Assembly (NCBI GenBank): GCA_003952965.2
Contig: CM025849.1
Span: 14,377,899-14,441,898 of the forward strand
Source of the DNA: Morella rubra
Lineage: Eukaryota > Streptophyta > Magnoliopsida > Fagales > Myricaceae
DNA length: 64,000 nt
Reading direction: 5' to 3'
Below the pieces are notes generated by a model. That model did no database searches. It was not told the origin of the DNA and saw nothing but the letters and a program-made list of their open reading frames with translations. Position 1 is the stretch's first letter, and every line of letters begins with the position of its first letter. Positions 34,758 through 46,543 of the stretch are shown here, one piece after another. A program made the position numbers and the translations under genes.

Positions 34758-35919
34758 GGGGTGGATTTCGACCTTTGAAGAGTACACATTCAATCTGAAT
34801 TTTTGTGAGTTAAATCTTGAGAGCAAGAGTGAAGTGAAGTGGGAGAAAGAGGAGGAAAAAGTTTAGCAAAGATCAAGCACGCTTAGAGGTAAAGTTTAGT
34901 TGGTTATCTTTGATTTCGATTCAAGTTTTCAAGATGATTATTGTGAATCTCTTGTCTTTATTATTCTAGCATCTCTTGATGTTGATTAGCATTTTTCTAT
35001 TCTTCCTATTGTTCTTGATGTTATTCGTGTTCTTCGTGTTCTCGACGAAGAACAAGCTCGTCGTCTTTCGAAAAAGTATCATTTTCAAAGTTCGATTCGT
35101 TTTCAAGTTGTTTTTCAACTTTGATCCGTTTCTTTTCAAAATTTCTTCCAAAAGTTGTTTTTCAAAGCTTGAACATATTTCTTTCCTTCTGATTTCAATA
35201 CTTTTCATGTCAAAATTAGTATTTTCTACGTGGTGATTAAGCCAGTTTTTAACCGAGAAATCAAAGTGTTGTTTTTGCCTTCACAACATTTTCCTTTGAG
35301 AACTGTTTTATAATGTTGTGTGATGAAAAAAAGTTAAGGTGTTGCATATCATAAATGAGATGTATGGGCGTTGATATGAGACATGCATACTTAACTTGTA
35401 CGTTGGAAAGGAATATTGTGATGTTCAAGTGTGGTTAAGGTGTTGCATATCATGAATGATATGTATGGGCATTGACATGAGACATGCATACTTAACGCAT
35501 ACTGTGAAGACGTGACAGTACTATGCACAAGAGGATGTGTTCACTTGTTGTGACATTCTGGCCTCTCCGTCGTACGTGGAAAGATCCTTTGTTAGGATAA
35601 CTCACTCTGGGAGTTTGAGCGTATTGGCTCTGGGAGTACTGTTGCAAAGATATGAAAGGTTACTTGTAACCCGTCACTCTGGCCAAGTGATTCACTCTGG
35701 GAGTGAGAGTAGTGGTGATCGAAATTGAAAATGGAAAAAGGAAAATATCATTTTTGAGAAAACTGAGTCTTTTCATTTACTTTCTTATTCTGTTGAGATT
35801 TTATTGTTGAACGGGTTTCTTCAATATCTTTTATTCTATCTGCTATTTTGTTGTACTAACCGCTAGCTTTACTGAGTCATTTGGACTCACCGTTGTTTGT
35901 TAAATAATTTCTTTAGTAG

Positions 35920-36114
35920 ATGTCTGAGGTTTATTTAGGTGAGTTTACCAAAGCCATTCTTCATGGCTTTATCACTCTGGAGCTGACTTTCCATGTGTAT
36001 GTCACACATGATCTAGATGTCCTGATAAAGGGACGAGGACATGGATGGATCACTCCGCACTCAGATAATTACATCAACATCTCAGACTTGGATAACACTG
36101 ATGATGAAGATTAG
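35920..36114 (+). CDS. LTR-encoded 64-residue acidic microprotein
   Basis: ATG-to-TAG ORF beginning MSEVYLGEFTK, with a core VYVTHDLDVLIKGRGHGWIT and an acidic tail DNTDDED. The ATG is the first after a predicted splice acceptor (ends 35916). The ORF lies between the LTR promoter and a poly(A) signal at 36212. It is full length and collinear with the copy at 12335-12141 despite heavy silent-site divergence, which argues for selection on the protein while these LTRs were active. No known domain is recognised; a viral-type accessory or host-interaction role would be speculation. Confidence 0.68.
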   Translation: MSEVYLGEFTKAILHGFITLELTFHVYVTHDLDVLIKGRGHGWITPHSDNYINISDLDNTDDED

Positions 36115-36351
36115 AGATCTTCGTTTTATTTTTTCTTAGTTTTTCGCTGTAGTTTACTTTTTAGTATGTACATTATAGAAAGTGGGTCCTCTTTTGTAAT
36201 ACCTCGGTATTAATAAAAGGTCCTTCGTGTGTTTTGCTTAGTATCTTGTTGCTTTGTCATCTTCCCATAGGCCGTAACCTCAGCTTTATAGTTGTGTCCA
36301 TTACTATAAGACAATGCTTGAGGTCTTTACGGTCCAAGCTATTACATGCAA

Positions 36352-37205
36352 GCAACATACGAATAGATTCTAACAGTGTGAAGGTTTCATCAAAATTGAT
36401 TCCCTCTTCTTGATTAAAACCTTGGGCTACTAACCATGTCTTGTTCTTTACCACAATCTCAGATTCATCCATTTTGTTTGAAAACCCATTTAGTACCAAT
36501 AACTGGATGATCTTCGAATCTAGGAACCATATGCCATACACCTTTCTCAACATTACCAATAACTTGATCAATAGGATGATTTATGACAAACTTCCAGGCC
36601 TTTGGTAGGTCCTTGCTACTTTGAGGCGTTTCTTCTCCTTCATGGTCTTGTACATCTTGCTCTTGTGGTTAAGAAATATCTTTCACTTCACTTGTAGCAG
36701 GTTTCTCACCATCTTTTTCAAGATCTACAACATCCTCATCCTCTCTTTTTAGAGAAACATTAGATTTATCAAATACCACATGTATAGATTCTTCAACAAC
36801 CAATGTTCTCTTATTAAACACGCGATAAGCCTTACTGGAAAGAGAATAACTAAGAAATATACCTTCATCAGTTTTCGCATCAAAGTTACCCAAGTTGTCT
36901 TTGTTGTTGTTGAGAATGAAACACTTGCGGCCAAACACATGAAAATAACCAATGTTGGGTTTTCTATTTTTTCATAACTCATATAGAGTTTCTTAAGAAT
37001 TGGCCTTATCATACATCGGTTCATGACATAGCAGCTAGTGTTAATAGCTTCTACCCAAAAATAGTCTGGCAAGTTATTTTCACAAAGCATGGTCCTCGCC
37101 ATTTCTTCAAGAGTCTTATTCTTCCTCTCAACAACCCCGTTTTGTTGAGAAATCCTATGAGCCAAGATTGTAGTGATTCTAAAGAATGACTCTGAGGACT
37201 AAAGT
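36352..37205 (-). pseudogene. Element B integrase tail and 5' part of reverse transcriptase
   Basis: 37165-36749 contains the integrase motif SQQNGVVERKNKTLEEMART and NRCMIRPILKK. 36938-36669 holds FGRKCFILNN and KAYRVFNKRTLVVEESIHV. 36571-36352 holds the RT start (VAQGFNQEEGINFDETF). Several frameshifts are present. Coding similarity ends near 37205, where CACTA sequence begins. Confidence 0.82.
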
Positions 37206-39594
37206 AACTTTATCATTTCAATTTACTCCGCGTTTCTATTTTATATTCATTGTGTATTTTTTTCACTAATATTGATTTATTTGGTCATAGGATGATGTCA
37301 TGCCAGAGGGAGGAAAACGCCTTCGGTGCGATTTATCGGTTCGAGCTAAGAGTACTCCCGGTACACTAGCAGTGTTTGGTCCTTCGCTTAGAGATTGTAA
37401 CGAATTACCCTCCGGTACCATTACAAGTCTAGTAGGCACCCAAAGTAGCTGTACGTGTAAGTATCTTATTTGTCTATCTTGATCAAATATTTTGAATTTT
37501 AAATTTCTATGCTAATTAAATTCTAAATTTTTGGTTCTTCATTTGTAGCGACGTTCGGAATCAAGCACGAAAAGGGTAGTATGCTCGGGACTGCATTACT
37601 CAAGGCTTGTACTGGAGGAAAGTTGATTGTCCTTGTCCTTGATGGACGTATGGGTGGTGATGACAAGGCGTCCTCAATGCTCTCAAGTCATATTGGTGCG
37701 CTCATTCGATAACATGTCCCATTTCAGACGAGTAAGTGGAGGGAGGTCCCTAACGAGGTTAAATCATACATGATGAACCGAGTGTTAGTAAGTATAATTT
37801 ATTAAATTTTAATTGTGAAAAATTTAATACGTACTAATTTTTATACTTTAAGGATGACTTCCAAATAGATTATGACTGAGTCGAGGATCGCATCACTATG
37901 ATGTCTACGATGAACACAGCGTACAGGATGCACAAAAATAGAATGTACCAACATTACTCGGTGTTCAATTCCAAAGAAAAGGTATTAGAGCACCTGTATC
38001 CGAGATGAACAAGGAAGAATGGACTTGTGTCTGTGATTTATTCGCGAGCGAGGAATTTCAGGTTAAAATTTTTTATTCCATATTGCATGTTTATTTTAGT
38101 TTATTATTAATTTTCGTAACAACTTTAAATGTACAATGCAGAAGAGGAGTGCAATCAGCCGGGAGAATAGAGCTATGTTGAAGATTGTACACACATCGGG
38201 AGCAGGTCTTTCCAACACGCGAGAGCGTTGTTAGTATGTAATAAATTTTTATTTTTTAGAGATATTACTTAAATAAATGACTTAGGTATTTTAATATGCA
38301 CATTGGATATTTCTTTTGGTATATAGAAAAATCCAGAATCTGATGAGATTAACCTGCATTACTATATAAAAAAATGCACTTATAAGGATGACATGTAGAC
38401 ATCAAAAGATGCACGAAAAATTTTTGTAAGTTGTAACGTTAGATTTAATGATGCATTCATTATCTCTTACGTTTCTACTGTGCTAATTTTATCTTCTTTT
38501 CTAATTTTGTAGGAAAAAATGGAGGCGTTACGGTTGCAGAACGAGTCAGAGGGAAAGCCATACACATAAGTGGAGATTTTCGCAAAGGTATTGGGGACGA
38601 AAGCGGGTTACGTGCGAGGTTTAGGCCGTTCAGTACGGTCTGTTGGATCATCGTCTTCTGTATCATTCATTGATTTGTCTAGGAGATTGGAGGAGGCCAG
38701 ATGCGTGAGCAGATGATGGAGCACATCAGACAACTGACATCCCGTACGACACCCAAACGAAAATTTGGGTAAATTATGTATTTCAACTATTTGATCCGTA
38801 CTAATTGATTATGTATATTAGTTACTTTTAATGAAGATTGCATATTTGTAGACATTTTATTATTATTATGAGTATTGAATATCATTTCTATTTGTATTAT
38901 TTGTAAATTATTTTTAAAATTTTAATTAAATTAATTAAAATACGTAACAAAGGGTTCGGACGGTAATAAAACTGACTGAATGGTTTTAACAGTGAGCACG
39001 TCCGCACTCTTAACAATCTGTCCGCACACTTCGCATGAAATAACGTCCATCCGCATGGTTATTCTTCCATGCACACGGTCATTTAATTAGCACCCGTTTG
39101 AACGGGAGGAAAACATGTTCAAATGTTTTCCATAGAAAAAGCGTCTGCACTCTCTATGTGAGTGTTCCAATGGTTTTCTGAATGTGACAAAAACCTATTT
39201 CGTCATAAATGAAACATCTGTTCGGACTTCTTCATGATACCGTCCCCATGTTTTCATGTTATCGTGCGGATGATTTTATATTACCGTATGCACAAGGTAT
39301 TTCGTCACATTGGACCAAACATTCGCACTCCTCATCATGCGAATGGATGGAGGGTACTGGGCATGATGATTTTGAATTTCGTCAAAATTGGAGAAAACTG
39401 TTCAAATGGTTTATGTATCCGTCTGGACGATTTTGAATGACAAAACACGGAAATTGTCACCTAAACCCTTTACTGACGGGCTTTAGGTGATAACCAAGTG
39501 ACAACTCAGTTTTGTCACCCAAAAGCTTTGGTGACAAAAATGGCACTTTGGGTGACAAAACTTTTTGACAACCAAAACCATTTTTCTTTTAGTG
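37206..39594 (+). mobile_element. CACTA (En/Spm) fragment with right terminus
   Basis: The right end reads CATTTTTCTTTTAGTG, the complement of a CACTAAAAGAAAAATG terminus, at 39594. It is preceded by subterminal TTTTGTCACC / GGTGACAAAA repeats (39440-39575). The internal part encodes a transposase_24-type protein. The left terminus is absent; the fragment adjoins the broken integrase of element B. Confidence 0.75.
37291..38772 (+). pseudogene. CACTA transposase_24-like (tnpA-type) gene remnant
   Basis: Exons joined by GT-AG introns can be followed: 37291-37455 (donor GTAAGTATC), a next exon from 37549 containing the TSKWREVPNEVKSYMMNRVL block (donor near 37788), one from 37853 (MHKNRMYQHY), one from about 38142 (SAISRENRAMLKIVH) and a last from 38516 with VLGTKAGYVRGLGRSVRS, ending KRKFG and TAA at 38772. 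These are hallmarks of the plant Ptta/En/Spm transposase family (Pfam transposase_24). In-frame stops (for example within 37860-37890) show it is inactive. Confidence 0.75.
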
Positions 39595-39614
39595 CGTTTT
39601 TGTTTGAACAATAA

Positions 39615-41460
39615 TGTAACTCCCGAGATTTCTATTTTAAAACTTTTTGAATTTTTTATTTGATATTTGAAATGTCTTATTTAAATTTGAAATTTGAGTT
39701 TAACATATTTAAAATAGTTAAATCTTTTTCTTTGACCTAGTCAAACCTTTTTAAAATTCCAAAGATTTTATTGCAGTAATTATTTAAAATTAAAAGTTTT
39801 AGAGTTTTAAAGGGAGTCTATTACTAGTGTGAGTCTATATATATTTACATATTGGTTTTAATTTTTGCACACCTCACTTTTACGCCAACAAGAGGAAAAA
39901 GAAGAGTTTTCGTGCTTTCAACAATCTAGACGAATTTTCTTGAAGCAAATCAGGTATTTTGAATTTCTTAAGATTTTATTTATATTCTTTTTATCAGAGA
40001 TCAAAACATTGCATGTCTAGATCTAGCCCTAATTATTTCAAGATTTTAGAAATAGTTTTAATGGGTTTCTTGGAGTAATTGAAATTTGGGTTCAAGATTT
40101 GTTCAGGAAAATTCAGGTTCTTGATCTGATAGTAGATCGAATTATATTTTTATAGTCGGCCTTAGACATTGAAATTATAATTTTTAGATATTTCGTACTA
40201 GACATCTGCAGGAGGATTTAGTTAAAGTTTCGTAATTTTTGGAGATGTATTGGTATGGTTTTGAAAATCCGGAAGTTAGGCTTAGAGAAATCGGAATGGC
40301 TAAGAAAGATCCTTTGATACAGATTGGAATTTTGTACCAAATGACATAACTAGGCTTTGAATTTCAACATGAAATTTATGGATATCTTTGTAACACATAT
40401 ATGAATCTTTGGTATAAATTTCTGGATTTTTGGATATCAAAATAGATCTTTATGAATTTTGGAAGGATGAGTACCGAATTATTCAGGGTATAGTTTGACT
40501 CCGTGAACAGAGGTGAATTTTGATTTTATTGACTGAGTTTTACAAGGAATCTGGATATAAATTTTACAGTGTATAGTTAACATCTTAGGGAAGAACATAT
40601 TTTAATTTGGGGAGTTTAGGGAAACCCGAGATAGGTAAGTTATATTTTAGAATCTGACCAGTGAATTTGGGATTTAATCTTGTCGGGCAGATTTAGAGTT
40701 TCATTTGTGTTTCCGTTTGAGAGTATTACACTACGTTAAATTTTGTATTGATAGGTGCTAAGTCAGAGGCTTATTTGCTTGAAGATCCAAGTAAGTGGGG
40801 TTATTATGCTAGATTTTCCTAAAAGATCCGAGGTGATATTTGAGAAATTGCATGATTTATTGAAAACCCTCGAAGTTTTATGTGCATTATGTTTCGATAA
40901 ATTTGTAAAAGATTATAGCATGAAAAGTGTAAACATTATATTTCAATAATATCATGGTTTTTATGTCCAATGATATTTCATGATGTTTTCAATGTTTAAT
41001 CAAAGCTTTTTGATATTTATTGTTATTCAATATTTTTTGCCCTGATATTTCAAGAAAGGAAGAGAAAGATGCAAAGTTCAAAGTGATGTTTATTGTATGA
41101 TATATTATATATGTATTTTCAAACCCTGAGGCTCAGAGTTGCAGAGACAGTGCATTGGTACCAATTGCAACCTATTGAGTACACCCATTCTGGAAATGGA
41201 GTGATTTATTTTGTAGATTCTTACCGAGTGCACACTTGGACATGGTCAAGCCTTAGTAAGGAAGAATTCTACCCATAGTATTCGCTTAGTTTAGCTGATC
41301 CCCAAACTAGGTAGCAACTGTACAACCTTGTCACAGGGGTAAACGTGACTCACAGTTATTGCCAAAAGGGATTTTCTATAGTATTATGTTATATAAATAA
41401 AACAGTTTTATGGATAAAGATGTTTTATTGAAATTGCCAAAAATAGCTTTCAACAGTTTA
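39615..41460 (+). mobile_element. Gypsy-type LTR fragment
   Basis: Starts TGTAACTCCCGAG, a common plant Gypsy LTR start, and has TATATATA (39838), a leader and GACTCAC (41348). It is cut by the CACTA terminus at 41461, so its 3' end is unknown. The 61-codon ORF at 41093-41278 shows no recognised similarity. Confidence 0.55.
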
Positions 41461-41795
41461 CACTACAGAAATAAACACCTATAGCAGTGGCCGGAAACCG
41501 CCGCTATACGTTCAAAAACTGCTGCTATAGCCTATAGCAGCGGTTTTTTAGCGGCGGTCACGCCGTCGGCACAGCCCTGTAGCAGCAGTTGTAGAGGCCG
41601 CTGGTGTATACATCGGTTCTATAGCGGTGGTCGGACTGCCGCTATAGAGCCAACTGCGTGAAGTGTTTTTCTGCGGACATTCTGTAGCGGCGGCCAATTG
41701 ACCGCCGCTACATGTTTTTAGCAGCGGTTTGATATAGGGTTATAGCGGCGGTTAGGTGACCGCCGCTATAACCCTTCCGTTGGTTTCACCTATAG
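41461..41795 (-). mobile_element. CACTA terminus (left copy, truncated by the gap)
   Basis: CACTACAGAAATAAACACC, then CGCCGCTATA / TATAGCGGCG repeats in both orientations, running into the N gap. It is identical to 57892-58226, where the element continues. Confidence 0.85.
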
Positions 41796-42281
41796 NNNNN
41801 NNNNNNNNNNNNNNNNNNNNNNNNNNNNNNNNNNNNNNNNNNNNNNNNNNNNNNNNNNNNNNNNNNNNNNNNNNNNNNNNNNNNNNNNNNNNNNNNNNNN
41901 NNNNNNNNNNNNNNNNNNNNNNNNNNNNNNNNNNNNNNNNNNNNNNNNNNNNNNNNNNNNNNNNNNNNNNNNNNNNNNNNNNNNNNNNNNNNNNNNNNNN
42001 NNNNNNNNNNNNNNNNNNNNNNNNNNNNNNNNNNNNNNNNNNNNNNNNNNNNNNNNNNNNNNNNNNNNNNNNNNNNNNNNNNNNNNNNNNNNNNNNNNNN
42101 NNNNNNNNNNNNNNNNNNNNNNNNNNNNNNNNNNNNNNNNNNNNNNNNNNNNNNNNNNNNNNNNNNNNNNNNNNNNNNNNNNNNNNNNNNNNNNNNNNNN
42201 NNNNNNNNNNNNNNNNNNNNNNNNNNNNNNNNNNNNNNNNNNNNNNNNNNNNNNNNNNNNNNNNNNNNNNNNNNNNNNNNN
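41796..42281. other. Assembly gap (486 N)
   Basis: 486 undetermined bases. Sequence to the left equals 57892-58226 and sequence to the right equals the region from 25842 onwards, so the gap joins two overlapping sequences. Confidence 0.99.
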
Positions 42282-42676
42282 CCCTTTTTCCCCATTTTTT
42301 TTTCTGCCACTTCATTATTTTTCTCCCACTTTATAAAATTAACCCTAACATGCCTTTCACACATTTTTCAAGAGTCAAAGTCCCTAATTCAATTTCTTCC
42401 AAATATTGCAAACTTAGAGATATATTCCAACAATTAAAATGATTAGTTTAATTAATCCCAAATACTCAAATTTAATACTATTAAAAATTACAAACAATAT
42501 AACATTTAAATCATAGCTAAAGATGCATAAAAATGCTAGGGGAAAAATTCCACCTAGACCAAATCTTAGATTAATTTACCCATACATGCCTTTCTCAATA
42601 ATTAGAGTAATACACACTTAAGGAGTCATAATTCTTTTTTACAATGATAGAAATAAGGTTGGGGTCTCACATAGGC
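42282..42676 (-). mobile_element. Right copy: end of the Gypsy solo LTR and its TSD
   Basis: LTR to 42671, TSD TAGGC at 42672-42676. The rest of this LTR is missing because the sequence starts at the gap. Confidence 0.85.
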
Positions 42677-43570
42677 CCAAGTGTATCCCACACTCTAAAG
42701 GTTTCTCAAATTTTAATGATCGGAATGAATAAACAAAAGCTCTCAAAGCTAAATCAACAAAAACAAAAGCTCAATAAATGGGTACATGACAATATTCTGA
42801 TGATGACGACATCAATGGCAGACCAGATCGATTGGAAAACGTGCAGCCTGTCTTTTGCTATTTTCTCACTTTTTGGAAACTAGGGCGTCAATGATGATGT
42901 AGACAGGCAAAAGGTGTGCAAAAGATCTATTTTCTCTCTCCATAAGGTTCCCTTTATAGGTGTTCAGTCTTGGGTGGTCTTGAGGGCCTTTTTGGAATGT
43001 TGGAGAGGTGCCCTAAGAGCCAGAATGTCTTGATTCGCGAGTTGAGACGTCTTTTTAAAAATAGAGTTCCCGCAACATGTGTCACACATACATGCCTATG
43101 TGTTGACACCTTCATTGAGTTTGGAACTTGCTCGCAGGTGCCTATGGCAAGTGTCGACACTTCCTTCACCATGTATCGACACCACCTTCACATGTGTCGA
43201 TACTTTGCTTCCCCTGTGTCGACACCATCGAAATGGTAGTCTGGCTTCTTTGCTATGTGTCGACATCATGTCAACCATGTGTTGACACCATCTTGGCAAA
43301 TGGAGTTTTTAGTGCTTTTGATATCCAATCTTTTCTATTTCAACACGAAAAACTCCTACAATGAAAAATATCATAGTTTAGGTGCAAGCCATGGTGTTTA
43401 AATTTAAATATAGGGCATAGATCATTAACGAGAGATTTAAATACAATTGAGTACTCTCTATTGAATAGTGGATTGACAACCACGTATTCTAAAAATACTT
43501 CCAAAGCTATTTTGTCATTTGTTATCATCAAAATCGAGTTAATAGCTCAAGGAGCAACTTTGGGCTAACA
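42677..43570 (-). mobile_element. Right copy: Sirevirus element B 3' LTR remainder
   Basis: Counterpart of 26238-27133, with the same palindrome array (43077-43290), followed by the polypurine tract. Confidence 0.85.
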
Positions 43571-45098
43571 ATCTCCCCCTTTTTGATGATGACAAATCCC
43601 TTTTTAAAGATCTTTGCAATGAAAACAAAAAGCTCCCCCTCAAAACAAGCGGAGGGTTTCCAAAACAAGTTTTTGCAAATTGCTTTGGATTTTTAGATAG
43701 TTTTGCAAAAGTCTCCTTTGTATTTAGAGGTTTTCAAAAATTTAAACCTGTTAGAAACACTTCTATATCATCCTCCAAACTTCTCAAACTCCATAAAATG
43801 ATCTCAGATCACAAACACTTCAATATTCTTGAAATAAACAGGAGTTTAGAGTTTTTAAATACTACCTTGTAGTCAATGATGAAGCTTTGCAAATTTGAGA
43901 GAATATTTTATCAAATAAGATACTATAATCAATCAGAGTTAAGAATAAAGATAGAAAGAATTGACATAAACTCATCCATAACAAACACAATCATATATCA
44001 ATCATTGTCAAACAATTACAAAAATATATGAAAATGCAATGAAATGGCATGTATCTCAAAGTCTAAGAGTACGACAATATTACATATACTTCTCCCCTTT
44101 TGGCATCATCAAAAAGAGAGGGAGGTAAGGGAAATGAAATTGGTATGGCTACATTGGGCAATGACTAGGGTCAAGCCTATACTTGCGAAGAAATGCAGTC
44201 CAGGAGAGGCTGAACCATTTGACCCAACTCTCAACATTGGGTTGAAGATTTGTATCCTTGTTGATGAAGATATCACAAGTCCGAGTCACTTCAGAAGCGG
44301 TCCTTGAAACCAATCTGTCATCTGATTCTTAGATGTAGTCAGCTCTGTCATCTTCATAATGAAGGACTGTTGCCAATCCCTTAATATTACACAAAACATA
44401 GTGAATAGGTTATCGTAGTGGTAGTAAGTGGAGCGAGCCTCATGAGTGATGATCTCCATGTCTGTAGTTTGAGAGGCTAAAATGGATTTGATCTCATCAA
44501 ACCTAGCCCACATGTCACAATGTACCAAGAACACCTGTTCCTTGAGTTCTGACACTGAAGCTTCCAAGATACCAAGCCTAGCATCTTGAGAACCCAAAGA
44601 CACTGATCGACTAGCTGCTGAAGTATGTGGAGTACGTGGAGAGGCTGGCACTAGAATGGAACTCTTTGGTCTATCCTCTGTCACTGGTTCCACTTCTTCT
44701 GGATCCTCTTCTTCAGCTTTTTCTTCCTTTCACTTGAATCTTTTGAGAAGGTGTTGCCACTGCCTTCTTGACCCATTCATCATCATCATTCTGAACAAAG
44801 CCCATAAGTCTCAAAGTCTTCTGATTGTATTCCCTAGAGACTTTTGGCTTTTCCCTTTCTTCTCCATTTGTATCAACATCACACAAATCAAATATTTGAC
44901 AGAAGAGCATTCCATAAGGCAAACCTTGCCTCTTCTTCCCATATGTTACCTTCATATGATTTAACAAAAGATGGCCAGGATTCATCTGGTGTAGTGTAAT
45001 CAGATAATACATCACAAACATATCAAGAAAAGTAACATATCCAAACTTTCCCTTCCCTGGAAGAATAATGTTACAAATAATGTGGTGGAACTATCTCC

Positions 45099-46390
45099 GG
45101 TGGACATCAAAGTGGTTGGCTTTTAGTCATAATCAATGTTTTGATAATAACAATAGAAGTAATTGAGATGTGAAGTAAAAAAGATCCAAATGAGCACGGA
45201 GTGATCAAGCAACATCCCCTTCAATGGAAGTGCTCTTAAAGTAAAGACTCAAGATGCTAGGGTAACTTTTGTAACTCTAGACTTCATCCTTAACAAGGAT
45301 TTGAACTACACACTTGCATATTTCTTCAAAACTTGCATAAAACTTTTACCACTTGTTTTGAAGATTAAAAATGTTTTAATGGCTTCAAATTATCCCAATT
45401 AAAATCTCAAACCTTTTGTATACTTATGGAAAGTTAGTCCTTAAAATTGGGTATTTTAAGTTAGTCAAAATAGTGGTTTTAAATCAACCGGTTCTTGTAC
45501 TAAAGTGGAGGAGGTCGACCGGCTGGTGAAGCGGTCGACCGATCTTCGACCGCTTGGTGTAGCGGTCGACTGGTTCGTTTAAGAAAGAAAGAAAAGAGCC
45601 GTTCTGATCTCTAACATTATGACAATTGGGTAATGTAAACCTGCAGCGGTCGACCAGCTTATGTAGCAGTTGATTGGCTCGTCGTGAATTTTTGACAGAT
45701 TGACTCCCAACGGCTATTTTTCTTATGAGGCTTATATAAACCATCCCTATGCCTTTTAAAAGATGCTGAATGACCAAAATCATTTTACCAAGGCTAAGAG
45801 TGATCAAAAACCTTTGAATCCTTCTTCTAACATCATTCACACACAATCATGACTTTCATATCCTTGTTATTGTGTAAAGCCTAAGAGATAGAAATTTCTC
45901 ATTGTAACATCTACTCCATCAAGGGAGTTTTAGTGGGCATTTTCGTTCATCCTTATACACTTCTAAGAGAGTGATTCACTTATTTCCTTTGGGTGAGAGT
46001 TGTTCATCAAAAGAAGGAGTTTGGAGAGGTTTGTTCTCAAACTCATTCTTGAGGCTTGAAGAGGTGTTTTTCAAGCTCAAGTGTAAGGAAACCTTTCCCT
46101 TGGTTGAAGGGAGCATAGTGGAGAAACCTCAAGGCTTGGTAAAGGAGCTTGAGGGGTGGATGTAGGCGGGTTTGCTGAACCACCTAAAAATCTAGTGTTT
46201 GCTTCTCTTCCCCTATCTCCTTACATAGTGCTACTAGTTTCTTGTTCTAAGTTTTATTTCTATATTTGCGTTCAATCTTTTATTGCAATCGTTTCTCTTT
46301 GTGGGAGTTGTAGCTAGCAAATACTTTTATAGGGTGAGTTTTGAAAAAGTTTTGAAACCCAATTCACCCCCCTCTTGGGTTGCCTTAATC
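45099..46390 (+). mobile_element. Right copy: Copia-like LTR
   Basis: Counterpart of 28664-29955; no difference noticed. Confidence 0.65.
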
Positions 46391-46543
46391 CTAGGAATTA
46401 CAAAAGTCACTAGCAACAGGTTCACAATCTCATCCGGTTCAGGGTTATCCAAAACAACCTTGAGAATCTCAATGGGCTCTACATCTGACATCCCAACCCA
46501 TGTATAAGATTCAAAAAATTTCACCCTTGAATTGAGGTAAAGG

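Larger units (their letters stand above)
33870..36351 (+). mobile_element. 2.47-kb Gypsy-type solo LTR with TSD TGCAA and an internal ORF
   Basis: The LTR is 33875-36346 (TGTCATACCC...GCTATTACA), flanked by TGCAA (33870-33874 and 36347-36351) and inserted in the RT of element B. In the plus sense it has TATAAATA (34750-34757), a donor AGAG|GTAAAG (34888/34889), a tandem CATGCATACTTAAC unit (35328-35500), CACTCTGGGAG motifs, a GGACTCACC motif (35883), an acceptor TTTCTTTAG (ends 35916), a 64-codon ORF and AATAAA (36212). One solo LTR thus contains every signal of a small spliced transcription unit. Confidence 0.88.
27134..37205 (-). mobile_element. Sirevirus element B body (5' part missing)
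   Basis: In minus order: integrase tail, RT, RNase H, spacer with palindromes, third ORF, and a non-coding zone with repeated polypurine tracts, then the 3' LTR. The 5' LTR, gag, protease and integrase core are absent because similarity stops at about 37205, where CACTA sequence begins. Three younger insertions split it: 28664-29955, 30117-31613 and 33875-36346. Confidence 0.85.
25842..41795 (+). repeat. Left copy of a ~16-kb near-identical direct repeat
   Basis: Matches 42282-58226 base for base apart from scattered substitutions and 1-4-base indels; the offset drifts from 16440 to 16431. The copy ends exactly at the N gap and its partner begins exactly after it. This is the signature of two overlapping contigs or alternative haplotypes placed in series, rather than of a biological tandem duplication. 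Confidence 0.9.

Noticed and set aside
34976-35236. Hydrophobic ORF MMLISIFLFFLLF
   Set aside because: Lies inside the predicted leader intron of the solo LTR in T-rich sequence. The right copy has an indel in it (near 51494) that breaks the frame, so there is no sign of constraint.
37163-37177. CACTACAATCTTGG on the minus strand as a CACTA terminus next to the integrase
   Set aside because: It can be read as part of the integrase coding sequence just upstream of the QQNGVVERKN motif, and no subterminal repeats adjoin it.
41093-41278. 61-codon ORF in the LTR at 39615-41460 as a further member of the microprotein family
   Set aside because: No alignable motif with the 64-residue ORFs and no predicted acceptor before its start; the resemblance is only positional.
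41752-42442. Long ORFs across 41752-42442 on both strands
   Set aside because: They consist almost entirely of N; the gap contains no readable codons.
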